Assembly: GCA_035627835.1 (NCBI GenBank) | Contig: DASPKX010000046.1 | Location: forward strand, 1-57,212 | Source of the DNA: DASPKX01 sp035627835 | GTDB lineage: Bacteria > Verrucomicrobiota > Verrucomicrobiia > Limisphaerales > SXQI01 | DNA: 57,212 nt | Direction: 5' to 3' | Part shown: in pieces, positions 42,199-51,791 of the stretch | Position numbering within the stretch: position 1 is the stretch's first letter | How the letters are laid out: every line of letters begins with the position of its first letter | The notes under the pieces: model-generated | The model's input: the letters and a program-made list of their open reading frames with translations, nothing else | What the model was told of the DNA's origin: nothing | The model's database searches: none | Program-made: the position numbers and the translations under genes

Positions 42199-45100
42199 TC
42201 CACGAACATCATTTCGTTCGAGACGAGCAGAGCCTGGGCATACCGCTCAAGCTTGTTCAGGGTCTGCCATGAATCCTGGTTGCCGCTAAACTCTCCTCGC
42301 GCGGTCCACTTGGCCACCACAGTTCCGGTCTCGTCTTTGCGCTCGAGCACAGGCTCCCAGCGGAAGCTGTCAGAGTTCTCGTTCTCGATGCAGTCCACCA
42401 CGAAGTCAATGACTTCGCCCTGCTCAACCTCGATCGATTCGATGCGAGCGCCTTTCTTACCATCCTTCGCGGTCCATTCACCCAGCAACCCTTGGCGGCT
42501 GGAAACGACTCGCGCACGCACCCCGTCACCATCCTTGCTCTCGTGCACCAACTCACCCCGTAACGCCACTTTCGTGGCCTCGGGAGCCGTCCAACGGCGA
42601 ATGGACGCCAGTTCTTTTTTGCCACCGGGATGCCCCCCGCGTGCGTTGACCGTGACCCAACCCAGCTTTGGATCCGGCAGTTCCCGCCCTCCTTGCCAGG
42701 ACTCGCCGTTGTAATGGGGCAGCTTGGTGAAACTCACAACCTTCGTGGTGTTTGTATCGTATTCACCGTACCCGTACTGCCAGACAGGATGGCGCATTCC
42801 TCCGTCATCCTGCGCGTTGTCGCTTAGAAACTCTTTGGCGAGCCTCAGCTCGTCCTTGCTGGGCGGCCGTTGGTAGGCAATCTGGTACAGGCTCTTGACC
42901 TTGGCTTCGAGGGTCGGACTGGAGCTGACTTCCGGACGCGCGGCTAGTTCCCGGGCCTGGTCGGCGATGAACGGACTGTTCATCATATAAAGCGCCTGCT
43001 GCGGCACCGTCGTTGAGAACCGCTGCGGGCTGGTCGCATCGGGACTAGCAAAGTCGAATGTGCGGAACATCCCTGGGAGATTCTGCCGTTCAATAAAGCC
43101 GTAGATGCTCCGGCGAGGCGCCGGCTTCGCTGTTGAGATTTCAACCCCCTGTCCTCCAGCGCGAAGGTCGAGTTTTCCCGCAGTGACAAGCAGCGTGTCG
43201 CGCATGGCTTCGAATTCCAAACGACGGCGGTTCATGCGCCAGAGCAGATCATTGGCTGGGTCGATCTCAGCGTGCTTCGGATTGTCATCCGCCGCCTGCT
43301 GGTACGTGCTCGACATGACGATGTGCCGGTGAAGCTTTTTCAGAGACCAACCTTCGTCCATGAAGGTCGCGGCGAGGTAATCCAGGAGTTCTGGATGTGT
43401 CGGTGGATCGGAGCGAAGCCCAAAGTCGCTCGGTGTGCGCACCAGGCCGGCGCCGAAGTGGTGCAACCAAACCCGGTTAACCAACACTCGCGCGGTCAGT
43501 GGATTGTTGCGATCCGCGATCTTTTCGGCCATTTCCAAACGCCCGCCACCCTTGGTGAATGGCTTGCGGTTTGGGCCGTCGATCAGTTCAAGAAATTGCC
43601 GCGGCACTTCAGGGCCGGGGTTGTTTGGATTGCCCCGGATGAACACACGCGGATTATGCGGGGTCGGGTTCTCCACCAGAGCCATGGCGCGTGGCGGGGA
43701 GCCTGGGTGGGTGGCTTCCAGCTCGTCGATCTTGCGTTTCAAGGCGCGCGTTTTCTGAGCCGCTGGCACATCCAGCATGTCATTCACTTCCTCGAAGTTG
43801 TAGTTGTAGAGCGAGTTCTCCCCGATCACCAATTGGCGAAGCTGGTCCTGCGCGGCCTCCGCCAACTGCTTTGGCGCCTCGGCCTTTTCCTCCCTGGCTT
43901 TCTTCTGGGCAGCCTCCCATGAATCCTGCAAAGCCGTGAATGCCTTGTTGTAGCGTTCAGCCACCTGCTTCAACTCACCAGGCGCGGGCTCAGCGAGCAG
44001 CGCTTCCGCAATCAGAGGATTGACCTTGTTGCTCTCTTTCAGCTCGCGAACCGCTGCCGTGAAATCATCTTTGAACGTGGAGTTGGTAAGCGTCACCGCC
44101 CGCAGCCAAGGCTCCAGGACCGGATCTGACTTGCCTTTGGATTCCTCGAGCTTCTTCGACCACCGCCGCACCACGCTCGATTCCAGCTTCCGCTCGCGCG
44201 CGAGATTGTCCGCTTTGGATTTGTCCTCCAGCTTCGCCGTGTCGTGGGCGAGCAGCAGATAATCCCCAACCCTCTTGCGGAGCCCGGCCAGCACCTCCTG
44301 ATGCTTCTCAGTTTTGTAGTCCTCGTATTCCTTCACCCGTTTTTCCCGCTCTTTGACGAACGCGGGGTACTCGGGTGGTTTGCTTCCTTCCCCCAGGAGC
44401 GGCTTGTCCTGCGGTTCGGAGGAGCTGGCGAAGACCCCGTACAGTGAATAATAATCCTTCGCGGAAATGGGGTCGTACTTGTGGTCATGGCAGCGCGCGC
44501 AGGTAACGGTCAGTCCAAGCATGCCCCGGGTCATCACGTCGATGCGGTCATCGATGATATCGGCCTGCACATTAAGAAAGCGACGGCCAAGGGTTAAGAA
44601 TCCGAGCGCCGCGAGAGGACGCTTGTCCTCGCCGAGCGGCAGGAGGTCGGCAGCAAGTTGCTCCACCACAAACCGGTTGTAAGGGAGGTCTTCGTTGAAG
44701 GCGCGGATCACATAATCCCTGTAAGTGTAGGAGTATGGATAACGGCGCTCCTCCTCGAACACATAGCCCTTCGTGTCGGCGTACCGCGCAACATCCAACC
44801 AGTGGCGAGCCCAGCGCTCGCCGTAAGCATGCGAAGCTAGCAAGCGCTCCACGACCTTGGAGTAAGCGTCAGCGCTTTTATCTGCCACGAACGCCTGAAC
44901 CTCCTCTGGCGTGGGCGGCAGGCCCGTGAGATCAAATGTCACGCGCCGAATGAGCGTGCGGCGGTCTGCAGGCGGCGAAGGTTTCAAGCCTTTCGACTCA
45001 AGCTTCGCTAAAATGAATGCATCCAGACCTTCCCTCACCCAACCCGGGTTTTTCGTCTCAGGTACTGAAGGTTTTACAACGGGCTTGAAGGCCCAATGCT

Positions 45101-45548
45101 TCGCTTTCTGCTCCTCAATTAGGTTTGCCGTGGGCAGCGGGCCGCCAGTGCGCGGGTCGGGCGCGCCCATTTTCACCCAGGCTTCCAGCGCTGCGATTTG
45201 CTCGGCGGAAAGCTTCTTTTTATCGGGCGGCATCTGCAACTCCTCGCTCAGGTAGCGGACCGCCTTAATGAGGAGGCTCTTGTCCGGATCTCCAGGAACG
45301 ATGGCGGGGCCACTATCCCCGCCTTTCAGAAGAGCGGCCTTATTGTCCAGAGCCAGACCCCCTTTAATTTTGCTGCCCGGCTCCGAGCTGTGGCATTTGT
45401 AACAATGGTCGGCGAAGATTGGGCGCACCTTCGCCTCGAAGAATTCAATCCCTTCGTCAGCGCGGGCGGCCACGATGCAGGCGGCAAGGGCGGCAAACGC
45501 AACCAGTCCTCGAAAATATTTTAGAGTGCAGTCCACAAGCTTTGGCAA
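42195..45548 (-). CDS. DUF1549/DUF1553 protein with N-terminal planctomycete-type cytochrome c
   Basis: The 1117-residue protein has a Sec signal (VAFAALAACIVAARA). It is followed by a PSCyt1-type haem domain with CYKCH near residue 49 and LQMPPDKKKLSAEQIAALEA. DUF1549 comes next (RRVTFDLTGLPPTPEEVQAF near 205), then a coiled charged region, then DUF1553 (RVLVNRVWLHHFGAGLVRTP near 695 and FRTFDFASPDA). A C-terminal beta domain follows. These proteins are usually encoded beside DUF1501, which here is at 770-2227. The stop shares CTAA with the hybrid kinase gene. Substrate unknown. Confidence 0.9.
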   Translation of the reverse strand: MPKLVDCTLKYFRGLVAFAALAACIVAARADEGIEFFEAKVRPIFADHCYKCHSSEPGSKIKGGLALDNKAALLKGGDSGPAIVPGDPDKSLLIKAVRYLSEELQMPPDKKKLSAEQIAALEAWVKMGAPDPRTGGPLPTANLIEEQKAKHWAFKPVVKPSVPETKNPGWVREGLDAFILAKLESKGLKPSPPADRRTLIRRVTFDLTGLPPTPEEVQAFVADKSADAYSKVVERLLASHAYGERWARHWLDVARYADTKGYVFEEERRYPYSYTYRDYVIRAFNEDLPYNRFVVEQLAADLLPLGEDKRPLAALGFLTLGRRFLNVQADIIDDRIDVMTRGMLGLTVTCARCHDHKYDPISAKDYYSLYGVFASSSEPQDKPLLGEGSKPPEYPAFVKEREKRVKEYEDYKTEKHQEVLAGLRKRVGDYLLLAHDTAKLEDKSKADNLARERKLESSVVRRWSKKLEESKGKSDPVLEPWLRAVTLTNSTFKDDFTAAVRELKESNKVNPLIAEALLAEPAPGELKQVAERYNKAFTALQDSWEAAQKKAREEKAEAPKQLAEAAQDQLRQLVIGENSLYNYNFEEVNDMLDVPAAQKTRALKRKIDELEATHPGSPPRAMALVENPTPHNPRVFIRGNPNNPGPEVPRQFLELIDGPNRKPFTKGGGRLEMAEKIADRNNPLTARVLVNRVWLHHFGAGLVRTPSDFGLRSDPPTHPELLDYLAATFMDEGWSLKKLHRHIVMSSTYQQAADDNPKHAEIDPANDLLWRMNRRRLEFEAMRDTLLVTAGKLDLRAGGQGVEISTAKPAPRRSIYGFIERQNLPGMFRTFDFASPDATSPQRFSTTVPQQALYMMNSPFIADQARELAARPEVSSSPTLEAKVKSLYQIAYQRPPSKDELRLAKEFLSDNAQDDGGMRHPVWQYGYGEYDTNTTKVVSFTKLPHYNGESWQGGRELPDPKLGWVTVNARGGHPGGKKELASIRRWTAPEATKVALRGELVHESKDGDGVRARVVSSRQGLLGEWTAKDGKKGARIESIEVEQGEVIDFVVDCIENENSDSFRWEPVLERKDETGTVVAKWTARGEFSGNQDSWQTLNKLERYAQALLVSNEMMFVD

Positions 45549-45741
45549 AGTTTAGGCCCTGGCGAGCGCCCGAGCAAGCTGTCCTTCTGATGGTTTTAGG
45601 GCCTCCAATATTCAACCACACCGCTTCGGCCAACCCATTGCAAAGGAGAGAGAGGAGCCACCAGTGGAGGTAAAACCCGGAATCCACAGCTCTCGATACG
45701 CAGATGCAGAATAAACAGTGGTCATCTTCGCGTGAGGTTCT

Positions 45742-45782
45742 GGCGGAGGCGTCACGGCGACGGAGCATATGGGGCCGCCGGA
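45742..45782. repeat. Second copy of the GGAGGCG...GGAGCATAT repeat
   Basis: GGCGGAGGCG then TCACG, then GCGACGGAGCATAT closely resembles 30176-30206 (GGCCGGAGGCG, AGGC, GCGACGAAGGAGCATAT). The inverted arms (TCTGGCGG left, CCGCCGGA right) are close to perfect complements, so it may fold as a hairpin. Confidence 0.5.
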
Positions 45783-45870
45783 GGAACTAAGCAGTTTAAT
45801 AAGAAGGCTCCGGACGCTTGAGAGGATGAAGACCGCCGGAAAAACAACTATTCCCCACCATCTCCTCTGT

Positions 45871-45876
45871 TATACT
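45871..45876 (+). promoter_or_regulatory. Candidate -10 box for the AddA-like gene (leaderless arrangement)
   Basis: TATACT at 45871-45876 lies 10 nt before the ATG at 45887, with no Shine-Dalgarno sequence between. A transcript would have a leader of only a few nucleotides. No convincing -35 is seen 17 bp upstream. Confidence 0.4.
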
Positions 45877-45886
45877 GCGTCGAGCT

Positions 45887-48800
45887 ATGGGCCTCACTGA
45901 ATCGCAGTTAGCCGCCGTTGTCGCGCGCGGGAACGTGCTCGTCGAAGCGGGCGCGGGCGCGGGCAAGACCAGCACGCTCATCCAGCGTGTGCTGCATTGG
46001 ATTCAGAACGACCCCGCCGCCTCCATTGAGCAGGTGATGATGGTCACCTTCACCAATGCGGCCGCCGCCGAAATGCGCGATCGTTTGCGCAAAGGGCTGG
46101 TCGAACTCGCTCGCGCCAACCCGCTGGAACGGCGCTTCCAGGAGCAGGTTGCCCTGATGGACACGGCGTTCGTTTCCACACTCCACAGCTTCTGCCTGCG
46201 GCTCATTCGGGAGAATTTCTTCGAGCTGCACCTGGATCCGCAGCTCCGCGCCCTCGAAGAGAACGAAGCCGCGCTTCTCCGCATGGAAGTGTTCCGTGAG
46301 CTGATGGAAGGGCATTATGCGGGCGAAACAGAGGATGCCCCCGCGGTCAAGGAATTCGTCGCGCAGCAAGCAAAAGGCAAGGATGCCAACGTGCGGAAGC
46401 TGGTCTTCCGCATGCACCAGCACGCCCACACCTTGCCGAACCCGGCTGCGTGGTTCGCCGCCCAGCGCGAGAGCTGGCAGCAACAGGATGGCGCGCCTTG
46501 GAAAGAGTGGCTGGAAGAGAGCCTCGCCGCGTGGCGCTCGGAATGGCTCGAGGTCATCGATGGCCTGGAAAACATTCCGCAACTGCAGCGTGCCCGCATC
46601 GCGCTGAATTGTTTCAGCGGCCCCATCTGCATGGCAAACCTTCGCCCCTGCCTGGAAGCGTTGCTGGAGTTGGAGGAGGAGTGGTTTTCGTCAAGAGGCC
46701 CTCGAACTGGCAAACGCACCGACATTCGCGCCCATGTCAAAACTCTCTTCGACGAAGCAACCTTCCTCGAAACGCTCTGCCCCAGCGAAAACGATCCCGA
46801 CCCCATTGCCGAGGACTGGCAACGCGTGCGCGAACAAATGCTCGCGTTGCTCAAGCTCGCTGAGGACTTCGCCCAGGCGTATCTGGCGGCCAAACGCGAA
46901 CTCGGCGCGGTCGATTTTGCGGACCTTGAGCAATTCGCCCTTCGCCTGCTCTGGGACGCACAGGCCAACGCCCCCACCGCCCTTGCCCAAACCTGGCGCG
47001 AACGGATCGCCATGCTGCTGGTCGATGAATATCAAGACATCAACGCCGCGCAGGATGCCATCTTGAAATCAATCGCGCGCGAGGGGCTCCATTCCAATCG
47101 CTTCCTCGTTGGCGACGTCAAACAGAGCATCTACCGCTTCCGCCTCGCAAACCCGGAGATCTTCCAGGGTTACAGCCGTGAATGGGGCAGCGGCGCGGCA
47201 AATAGTGTCCTCCAGCGTCTCACCGACAACTTCCGCAGCCACGAACGCATCCTGGAGTTTGTTAATAAAATCTTCGGCAACCTCATGCACCAGGAGCTGG
47301 GCGGCCTCGAATACACGAAGCACACTGAGCTGAAGTTCGGCGCGCGCGAGGAACGTCTCGAGTTGCGGGAGGCTCAGCCCGAAGTGCGCAATGTGGAGTT
47401 TCTCCTCCACATCGACACAAAGGACACGCGCGAAGAACGACAAGATGAGAGCGATGGCGAGACCGAAGATGCTGACGCGGCTGAGCGTGAAGCCGCCCTG
47501 ATCGCATCTCGAATCCGAGGACTGGTCGAGAGCGATCCCTTCCTGGTTTACGACAAGCATCTCCCACCAGAGAACCGCTGGCGGCGCGCTCGCTGGAGCG
47601 ATGTGGTCATCCTGATGCGCTCGCCACGCACTCGAGCCGCGGCGTTTGTTAAACAATTCGAGCGCGCGGGCGTCCCATTGGAAGCGAGCAGGGATGGCTT
47701 CCTCGAGGCCGAGGAAGTCGCTGATCTCCGCTCGCTGTTGCAGATCCTCGACAACCCATTGCAGGACATCCCGCTGCTGGCTGTTCTCCGCTCCCCGTTC
47801 GGCGGCTTCACCGCTGATGAACTGGCCTTGGTCCGCTGCGGCGAAGGCAAAACATTCTGGAACGCGCTGGAATACTTCCATGCCAAGGCGCCGACCCTTC
47901 AAGCGAAGCTAGCGTCCGACGAGGTCAAAGCGTTAGTTCCTCTCACGGCGGCAAAAGTCAGCTCGTTTCTTTCACGGCACGCCGCCTGGCGCGACACCGC
48001 TCGTCATTGCTCAATATACGAAACGCTCCAGCGCGCGGTGGACGATTCGCATTATGAACTCTGGCTTCAAACCCTGCCGCGCGCGCGGCAGCGGGTCGCG
48101 AACCTCCGCGAGTTCTTCAATATGGCCCGCGACTTCGACCAGCGGCCGCAAGCGGGCATCTACCGCTTCCTCCGCATGCTCGAGGCGCATCAGGATGCGG
48201 AACTCGACAGCGACCCTGCTCCGGCCGAGGCGGCAGACGCCGTGCGAATGATGAGCATTCATGCGAGCAAAGGGTTGGAGTTCCCGATCGTCGTGCTCAC
48301 TGGGATGGGCGCAAGGTTCAATTTCAGGGATCTCCATGAACAAGTGCTTTTTCACCGTGAACGGGGACTTTGCCCACTGATCGCGCAAAGCGGAATGAGC
48401 GCCTATCCAAGTGTGGCCCATTGGCTCGCCCGCCGCGCCGAAAAGCCCGAAGCCATCGGAGAGGAATTACGCCTGCTATACGTGGCTCTCACCCGCGCGG
48501 AGCAAAAGCTCATCCTCTGCGGCACTACGAGAACGAAAGGGGCACTGGACAACTGGATGAAAGCCGCTGCACACGTTGGAGACGCTCGGCAGGTGGCCAA
48601 GGGTGGCTGCTATCTTGATTGGATTGTTCCGCTAATGCCGACGCTCACCGGCCTGCAAAACTGGGCGACAGCGCTTCCCGGCAAATCCGATCTCCTCGAG
48701 TGGAACATCCATTACTCCTTCGAGCCGCCGGCTGCCGCCGAGGCTAAGGAGCCAACCACCTCCGCTCCTGAAATATCAGCAGAGACCTTGGCGCGTCTGT

Positions 48801-49489
48801 CATGGCGTTATCCGTATCTCCCAGCCACGAAGCAGCCAGCCAAAGGATCAGTCTCACGCCTCAAGGAGCGGCTCCTGGAGATCGATGGCGACGCAGTCGT
48901 GAATCTTCCGCGCGCCTTCACTCGACCGACGAGAGGCAAAACTGACGGGGCGGCCATTGGCCTCGCGCACCACCGATTCCTCCAGCACGCCGACCTTGAG
49001 CAACTCGCGAGCGATGCCGCGGCTTCCGCCCAAGCTCAGCTCCTGGTGAGTTCCGGCGCGCTCACCACAGAAGAAGTGCAACAACTAGACTTTCCGGCGC
49101 TCGCCGACTTCTGGAATTCGGAACTGGGCGCGAACATCCGGGGGCGCAGCGAGAGTGTGCAACGGGAGCTGCCCTTCACTGCGCGCTTCGAAATCGATGA
49201 ACTCCGCCGCCGCTTCCAGCTCCAGTTTGGGGCCATGCCCAGCGAGTTCATCGTGCTGCAAGGCGTTGTCGATCTCGCGGTCGTGCTGCCGGAGGAAATT
49301 TGGATCGTCGATTTCAAAACCGAGCAGTTCGATCCGGCTGAGCTGAGGCAGCGCGCTGCCGAGCATCATCTGCAACTCCAGCTTTATGCCGCCGCGCTTG
49401 AGCGCATCTACGCGAAGCGCGTGAGCCAGCTCTGGATCCACTTCCTGTCAGTGCGCGGCACAGTAGGTGTGCCGTTGCCTCCCGCTTAA
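45887..49489 (+). CDS. addA: AddA-like UvrD-family helicase/exonuclease
   Basis: The 1200-residue protein is the helicase-nuclease of the AddAB recombination complex. It has Walker A VEAGAGAGKTSTLIQRV near residue 20, motif Ia MVTFTNAAAAEMRDR, Walker B LLVDEYQDINAAQDAI near 376, NFRSHERILEFV, the motif V block SIHASKGLEFPIVVLTG near 790 and motif VI RLLYVALTRAEQKLILCG near 864. A C-terminal PD-(D/E)xK nuclease has IGLAHHRFLQ near 1020 and GVVDLAV...WIVDFKTEQ near 1140, so helicase and nuclease both look intact. AddB, usually adjacent, is missing here. It shares TTAA at its stop with the cytochrome c gene. Confidence 0.88.
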   Translation: MGLTESQLAAVVARGNVLVEAGAGAGKTSTLIQRVLHWIQNDPAASIEQVMMVTFTNAAAAEMRDRLRKGLVELARANPLERRFQEQVALMDTAFVSTLHSFCLRLIRENFFELHLDPQLRALEENEAALLRMEVFRELMEGHYAGETEDAPAVKEFVAQQAKGKDANVRKLVFRMHQHAHTLPNPAAWFAAQRESWQQQDGAPWKEWLEESLAAWRSEWLEVIDGLENIPQLQRARIALNCFSGPICMANLRPCLEALLELEEEWFSSRGPRTGKRTDIRAHVKTLFDEATFLETLCPSENDPDPIAEDWQRVREQMLALLKLAEDFAQAYLAAKRELGAVDFADLEQFALRLLWDAQANAPTALAQTWRERIAMLLVDEYQDINAAQDAILKSIAREGLHSNRFLVGDVKQSIYRFRLANPEIFQGYSREWGSGAANSVLQRLTDNFRSHERILEFVNKIFGNLMHQELGGLEYTKHTELKFGAREERLELREAQPEVRNVEFLLHIDTKDTREERQDESDGETEDADAAEREAALIASRIRGLVESDPFLVYDKHLPPENRWRRARWSDVVILMRSPRTRAAAFVKQFERAGVPLEASRDGFLEAEEVADLRSLLQILDNPLQDIPLLAVLRSPFGGFTADELALVRCGEGKTFWNALEYFHAKAPTLQAKLASDEVKALVPLTAAKVSSFLSRHAAWRDTARHCSIYETLQRAVDDSHYELWLQTLPRARQRVANLREFFNMARDFDQRPQAGIYRFLRMLEAHQDAELDSDPAPAEAADAVRMMSIHASKGLEFPIVVLTGMGARFNFRDLHEQVLFHRERGLCPLIAQSGMSAYPSVAHWLARRAEKPEAIGEELRLLYVALTRAEQKLILCGTTRTKGALDNWMKAAAHVGDARQVAKGGCYLDWIVPLMPTLTGLQNWATALPGKSDLLEWNIHYSFEPPAAAEAKEPTTSAPEISAETLARLSWRYPYLPATKQPAKGSVSRLKERLLEIDGDAVVNLPRAFTRPTRGKTDGAAIGLAHHRFLQHADLEQLASDAAASAQAQLLVSSGALTTEEVQQLDFPALADFWNSELGANIRGRSESVQRELPFTARFEIDELRRRFQLQFGAMPSEFIVLQGVVDLAVVLPEEIWIVDFKTEQFDPAELRQRAAEHHLQLQLYAAALERIYAKRVSQLWIHFLSVRGTVGVPLPPA

Positions 49490-50304
49490 GGCGCGGCGTT
49501 GCGCCGTGCTGCTCCGGCGTTTTTGCGCAACTGCAGGATGAACGCAATGATATGCCAGCGTTCCTCCTCGGTGGTGGTTTCCAGGAAACTGGGCATCGGC
49601 GTGCCGTTCACGCCTGTGATGAGTATCTGGTGAATGTCCCGCGCGGTGGGGCCGATGCGGATGTATGGCTTGCGCAAGTCAGGCGGCGGGACGGGGTTTC
49701 CCCAATCGTCATTTAGCTCCGTGACAGTCCCCTGCCCCGCGCCGTCTTCGCCGTGGCACGGCGCGCAAGCGGCCTGGAAGAGCGCCTTGCCCTTGGCGGC
49801 AGCGAGGGACAGCGCCTTCGGGTCGCTGATCCACTGAGGCTCCGCCGGGATTTCGAGCGGCGCGGCATGATTCTCCTCCTTGCGCCATTTGGACGAGTAG
49901 CTTTTGACGTACTCAATCACTGCCGCGATTTGGCGCTCGGTCAGGTGATTGAACATTGGCATGGCTGTGTCCGACAACCCCCCGCGAATGGTTCGGCTCA
50001 AGTCGGCGTCGGTCGGAAGTTTGCCCGCAGGCGTGGTGCGATATTTGAAGACGCCGGTCCTAAAATCCCGCGGCTGCGGCTGGACCTCCTTGCCCATGTC
50101 GCCTTTGCCGTCACCGCGGTGGCCATGGCAAACCACGCAGTTTTGCTGATACACTTGGCGGCCTTCCGCGAAAAGCGAACGGTCCCGCTTTGGCGCAGTC
50201 GGCGCCTCAGCGGCCGCTCCCCCGAGGGCCACAGCCGCCAGGAATATGGCAACGCATTGCTTGATCACGTCTCGACGCTGCCGCCACAGAGGGCGGCAGC
50301 GCAT
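49486..50304 (-). CDS. Dihaem cytochrome c
   Basis: The 272-residue protein has an N-terminal signal (KQCVAIFLAAVALGGAAAEA). Two haem-binding motifs follow, CVVCH at residues 56-60 and CAPCH near 176-180, each with the usual following helix and Met-containing PMFNHLTERQ and TPMPSFLETT axial-ligand regions. It should be a periplasmic electron carrier or sensor. A second possible start is a GTG within the first 15 codons. No oxidase or dehydrogenase gene is adjacent to suggest a partner. Confidence 0.88.
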   Translation of the reverse strand: MRCRPLWRQRRDVIKQCVAIFLAAVALGGAAAEAPTAPKRDRSLFAEGRQVYQQNCVVCHGHRGDGKGDMGKEVQPQPRDFRTGVFKYRTTPAGKLPTDADLSRTIRGGLSDTAMPMFNHLTERQIAAVIEYVKSYSSKWRKEENHAAPLEIPAEPQWISDPKALSLAAAKGKALFQAACAPCHGEDGAGQGTVTELNDDWGNPVPPPDLRKPYIRIGPTARDIHQILITGVNGTPMPSFLETTTEEERWHIIAFILQLRKNAGAARRNAAP

Positions 50305-50349
50305 TGTGGCGCACTCTTGGGCGTGGCGCTGGCTGTCAGTTGCCCGGAA

Positions 50350-51705
50350 CTAACCATTCTTTAACATCGCGCTCTTAAGGTAGAATCGCCAACTCAAGCA
50401 GACAGCCGCAACCCCAAGCCCGACCGCCAGACCGATCCACATGCCCACCGGCCCTTGAGGCGTGTGGAAAGCCAGGTAATAGCCCAGCGGCAGAGCGATA
50501 AGCCAATATGCGAGGACTGCGAACAACGCTGGCGCTCGCACATCCGAAATGCCCCGCAAGGCTGAGATTGCCACCACCTGCACACCATCCACTAATTGAA
50601 ACACAGCGGCCACGATGAACAGCGAGGTCGTGATGCCGATGACCTTCGGGTCCGAGACGAAGGCCCGCGCAAGCGGCTCGCGCGCCACCAGGAAGATGAG
50701 ACCGAAGATGCTCATGATAAGCGCAGCCATGGCGAGCCCGATTGTGCCAGTCCGCTGGATGCGCCATGGCTTCCCCGCGCCCCAGGCCTGGCCCACGCGA
50801 ATGCAGACGCCCATTCCGAGGCCGAGCACGAACATAAACGTGGTTGCCGCGCAGGTGATCGCGATTTGGTGTGAGGCCAAAGCTTCGGCGCTGATCCAAC
50901 CCATCATGATGCCCGCGAAAGCAAACGCGCTGACTTCAAGCAGGTGATGCACGCCAACGGGCCAGCCTACGCGGAGCATTTCAATGAAATTGCCCCACTG
51001 CACTGGTCCCAACCAGGCGGGCGGGCGGAAGGCCGCCAGAATGGCGGAACGCCAGAGGTAAATGAGCATTGCCGCCGCCATGCAGACGCGGGCAAGGAGC
51101 GTGGCCCAGCCTGCGCCCTCCAGACCAAGAGCCGGCAGGCCAAGGTTCCCATAAATGAGCGCCCAGTTAAACACCACGTTGAGCAGCACGCCGCCAAAGA
51201 GGATGCCGTTCGGAATCCACGCTTCATTCAGCGCTTCGCAGAACTGTTTGGCTGCGTGCGCAATCAACGCGGGGACCATCGACCAGGCGAACAAAACGAA
51301 GTAAAGCCGAGCCGCTTCGACCACCGCGGGGTCTTGCCGAAAGACACCCAGATACGGCAGGGCCAGGTGCGCGCCTAGAGCGAACACTACTCCAGTCAAC
51401 GTCGCCAAAAGCAAACCGTTCCGCAGCGCTTCGCCGGCATCAGAATTCCGCTTGGCCCCGAACGCTTGCGACGTCAGCACCGCCACCGCAGACAACAACC
51501 CAAAGGCAAAAGTCGTCGGCGGATGCACAACGGTGAGCACGAAGGATGATGCGGCCAGGGGCGTGACGCCCAACCGGCCAACCATGATCGTGTCGGTCAG
51601 GCCCATGAGCATCTGGGACACCATGCCAGCCATGATCGGCGCGCCGAGCCGGCTGGTGGCCTCGATCTCCGCAAGCCATAGTTTACCGTTCCGTGATTTG
51701 AACAT
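50350..51705 (-). CDS. MATE-family multidrug/Na+ efflux transporter
   Basis: The 451-residue inner-membrane protein has about 12 hydrophobic segments. The MATE signature is visible: IMAGMVSQMLMGLTDTIMVG near residue 25, ASSFVLTVVHP, LTSQAFGAKR near 76, and in the second half VSAFAFAGIMMGW and HQIAITCAATTFMFVLGLGM. This is the NorM-like DinF/MATE group that exports cationic drugs with H+ or Na+. There is no adjacent regulator. The region between it and the hexomutase holds a terminator and a small ORF. Confidence 0.9.
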   Translation of the reverse strand: MFKSRNGKLWLAEIEATSRLGAPIMAGMVSQMLMGLTDTIMVGRLGVTPLAASSFVLTVVHPPTTFAFGLLSAVAVLTSQAFGAKRNSDAGEALRNGLLLATLTGVVFALGAHLALPYLGVFRQDPAVVEAARLYFVLFAWSMVPALIAHAAKQFCEALNEAWIPNGILFGGVLLNVVFNWALIYGNLGLPALGLEGAGWATLLARVCMAAAMLIYLWRSAILAAFRPPAWLGPVQWGNFIEMLRVGWPVGVHHLLEVSAFAFAGIMMGWISAEALASHQIAITCAATTFMFVLGLGMGVCIRVGQAWGAGKPWRIQRTGTIGLAMAALIMSIFGLIFLVAREPLARAFVSDPKVIGITTSLFIVAAVFQLVDGVQVVAISALRGISDVRAPALFAVLAYWLIALPLGYYLAFHTPQGPVGMWIGLAVGLGVAAVCLSWRFYLKSAMLKNG

Positions 51706-51745
51706 AGGTGTTGTGTCGCCTCAGCGGAGCGGTGGAAAAAAAGAA

Positions 51746-51774
51746 ACCCACCGCCCGTGCTTCAGGCGGTGGGT
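51746..51774 (-). terminator. Terminator after the microprotein ORF
   Basis: ACCCACCGCC (51746-51755) pairs perfectly with GGCGGTGGGT (51765-51774). On the minus strand the stem is followed by TTTCTTTTTTTCC. It lies just after the TGA of the 28-residue ORF and so ends the hexomutase-microprotein transcript. Confidence 0.85.
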
Positions 51775-51791
51775 GATTGGTAAATCGTTTA

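Larger units (their letters stand above)
45549..45886. other. Gene-free stretch between divergent genes
   Basis: No protein-coding stretch is supported. It holds the second copy of the GGAGGCG...GGAGCATAT repeat (45742-45770) with short inverted arms TGGCGG/CCGCC and the candidate -10 for the AddA gene at 45871. The DUF1549 gene and AddA gene diverge from here. Confidence 0.5.
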
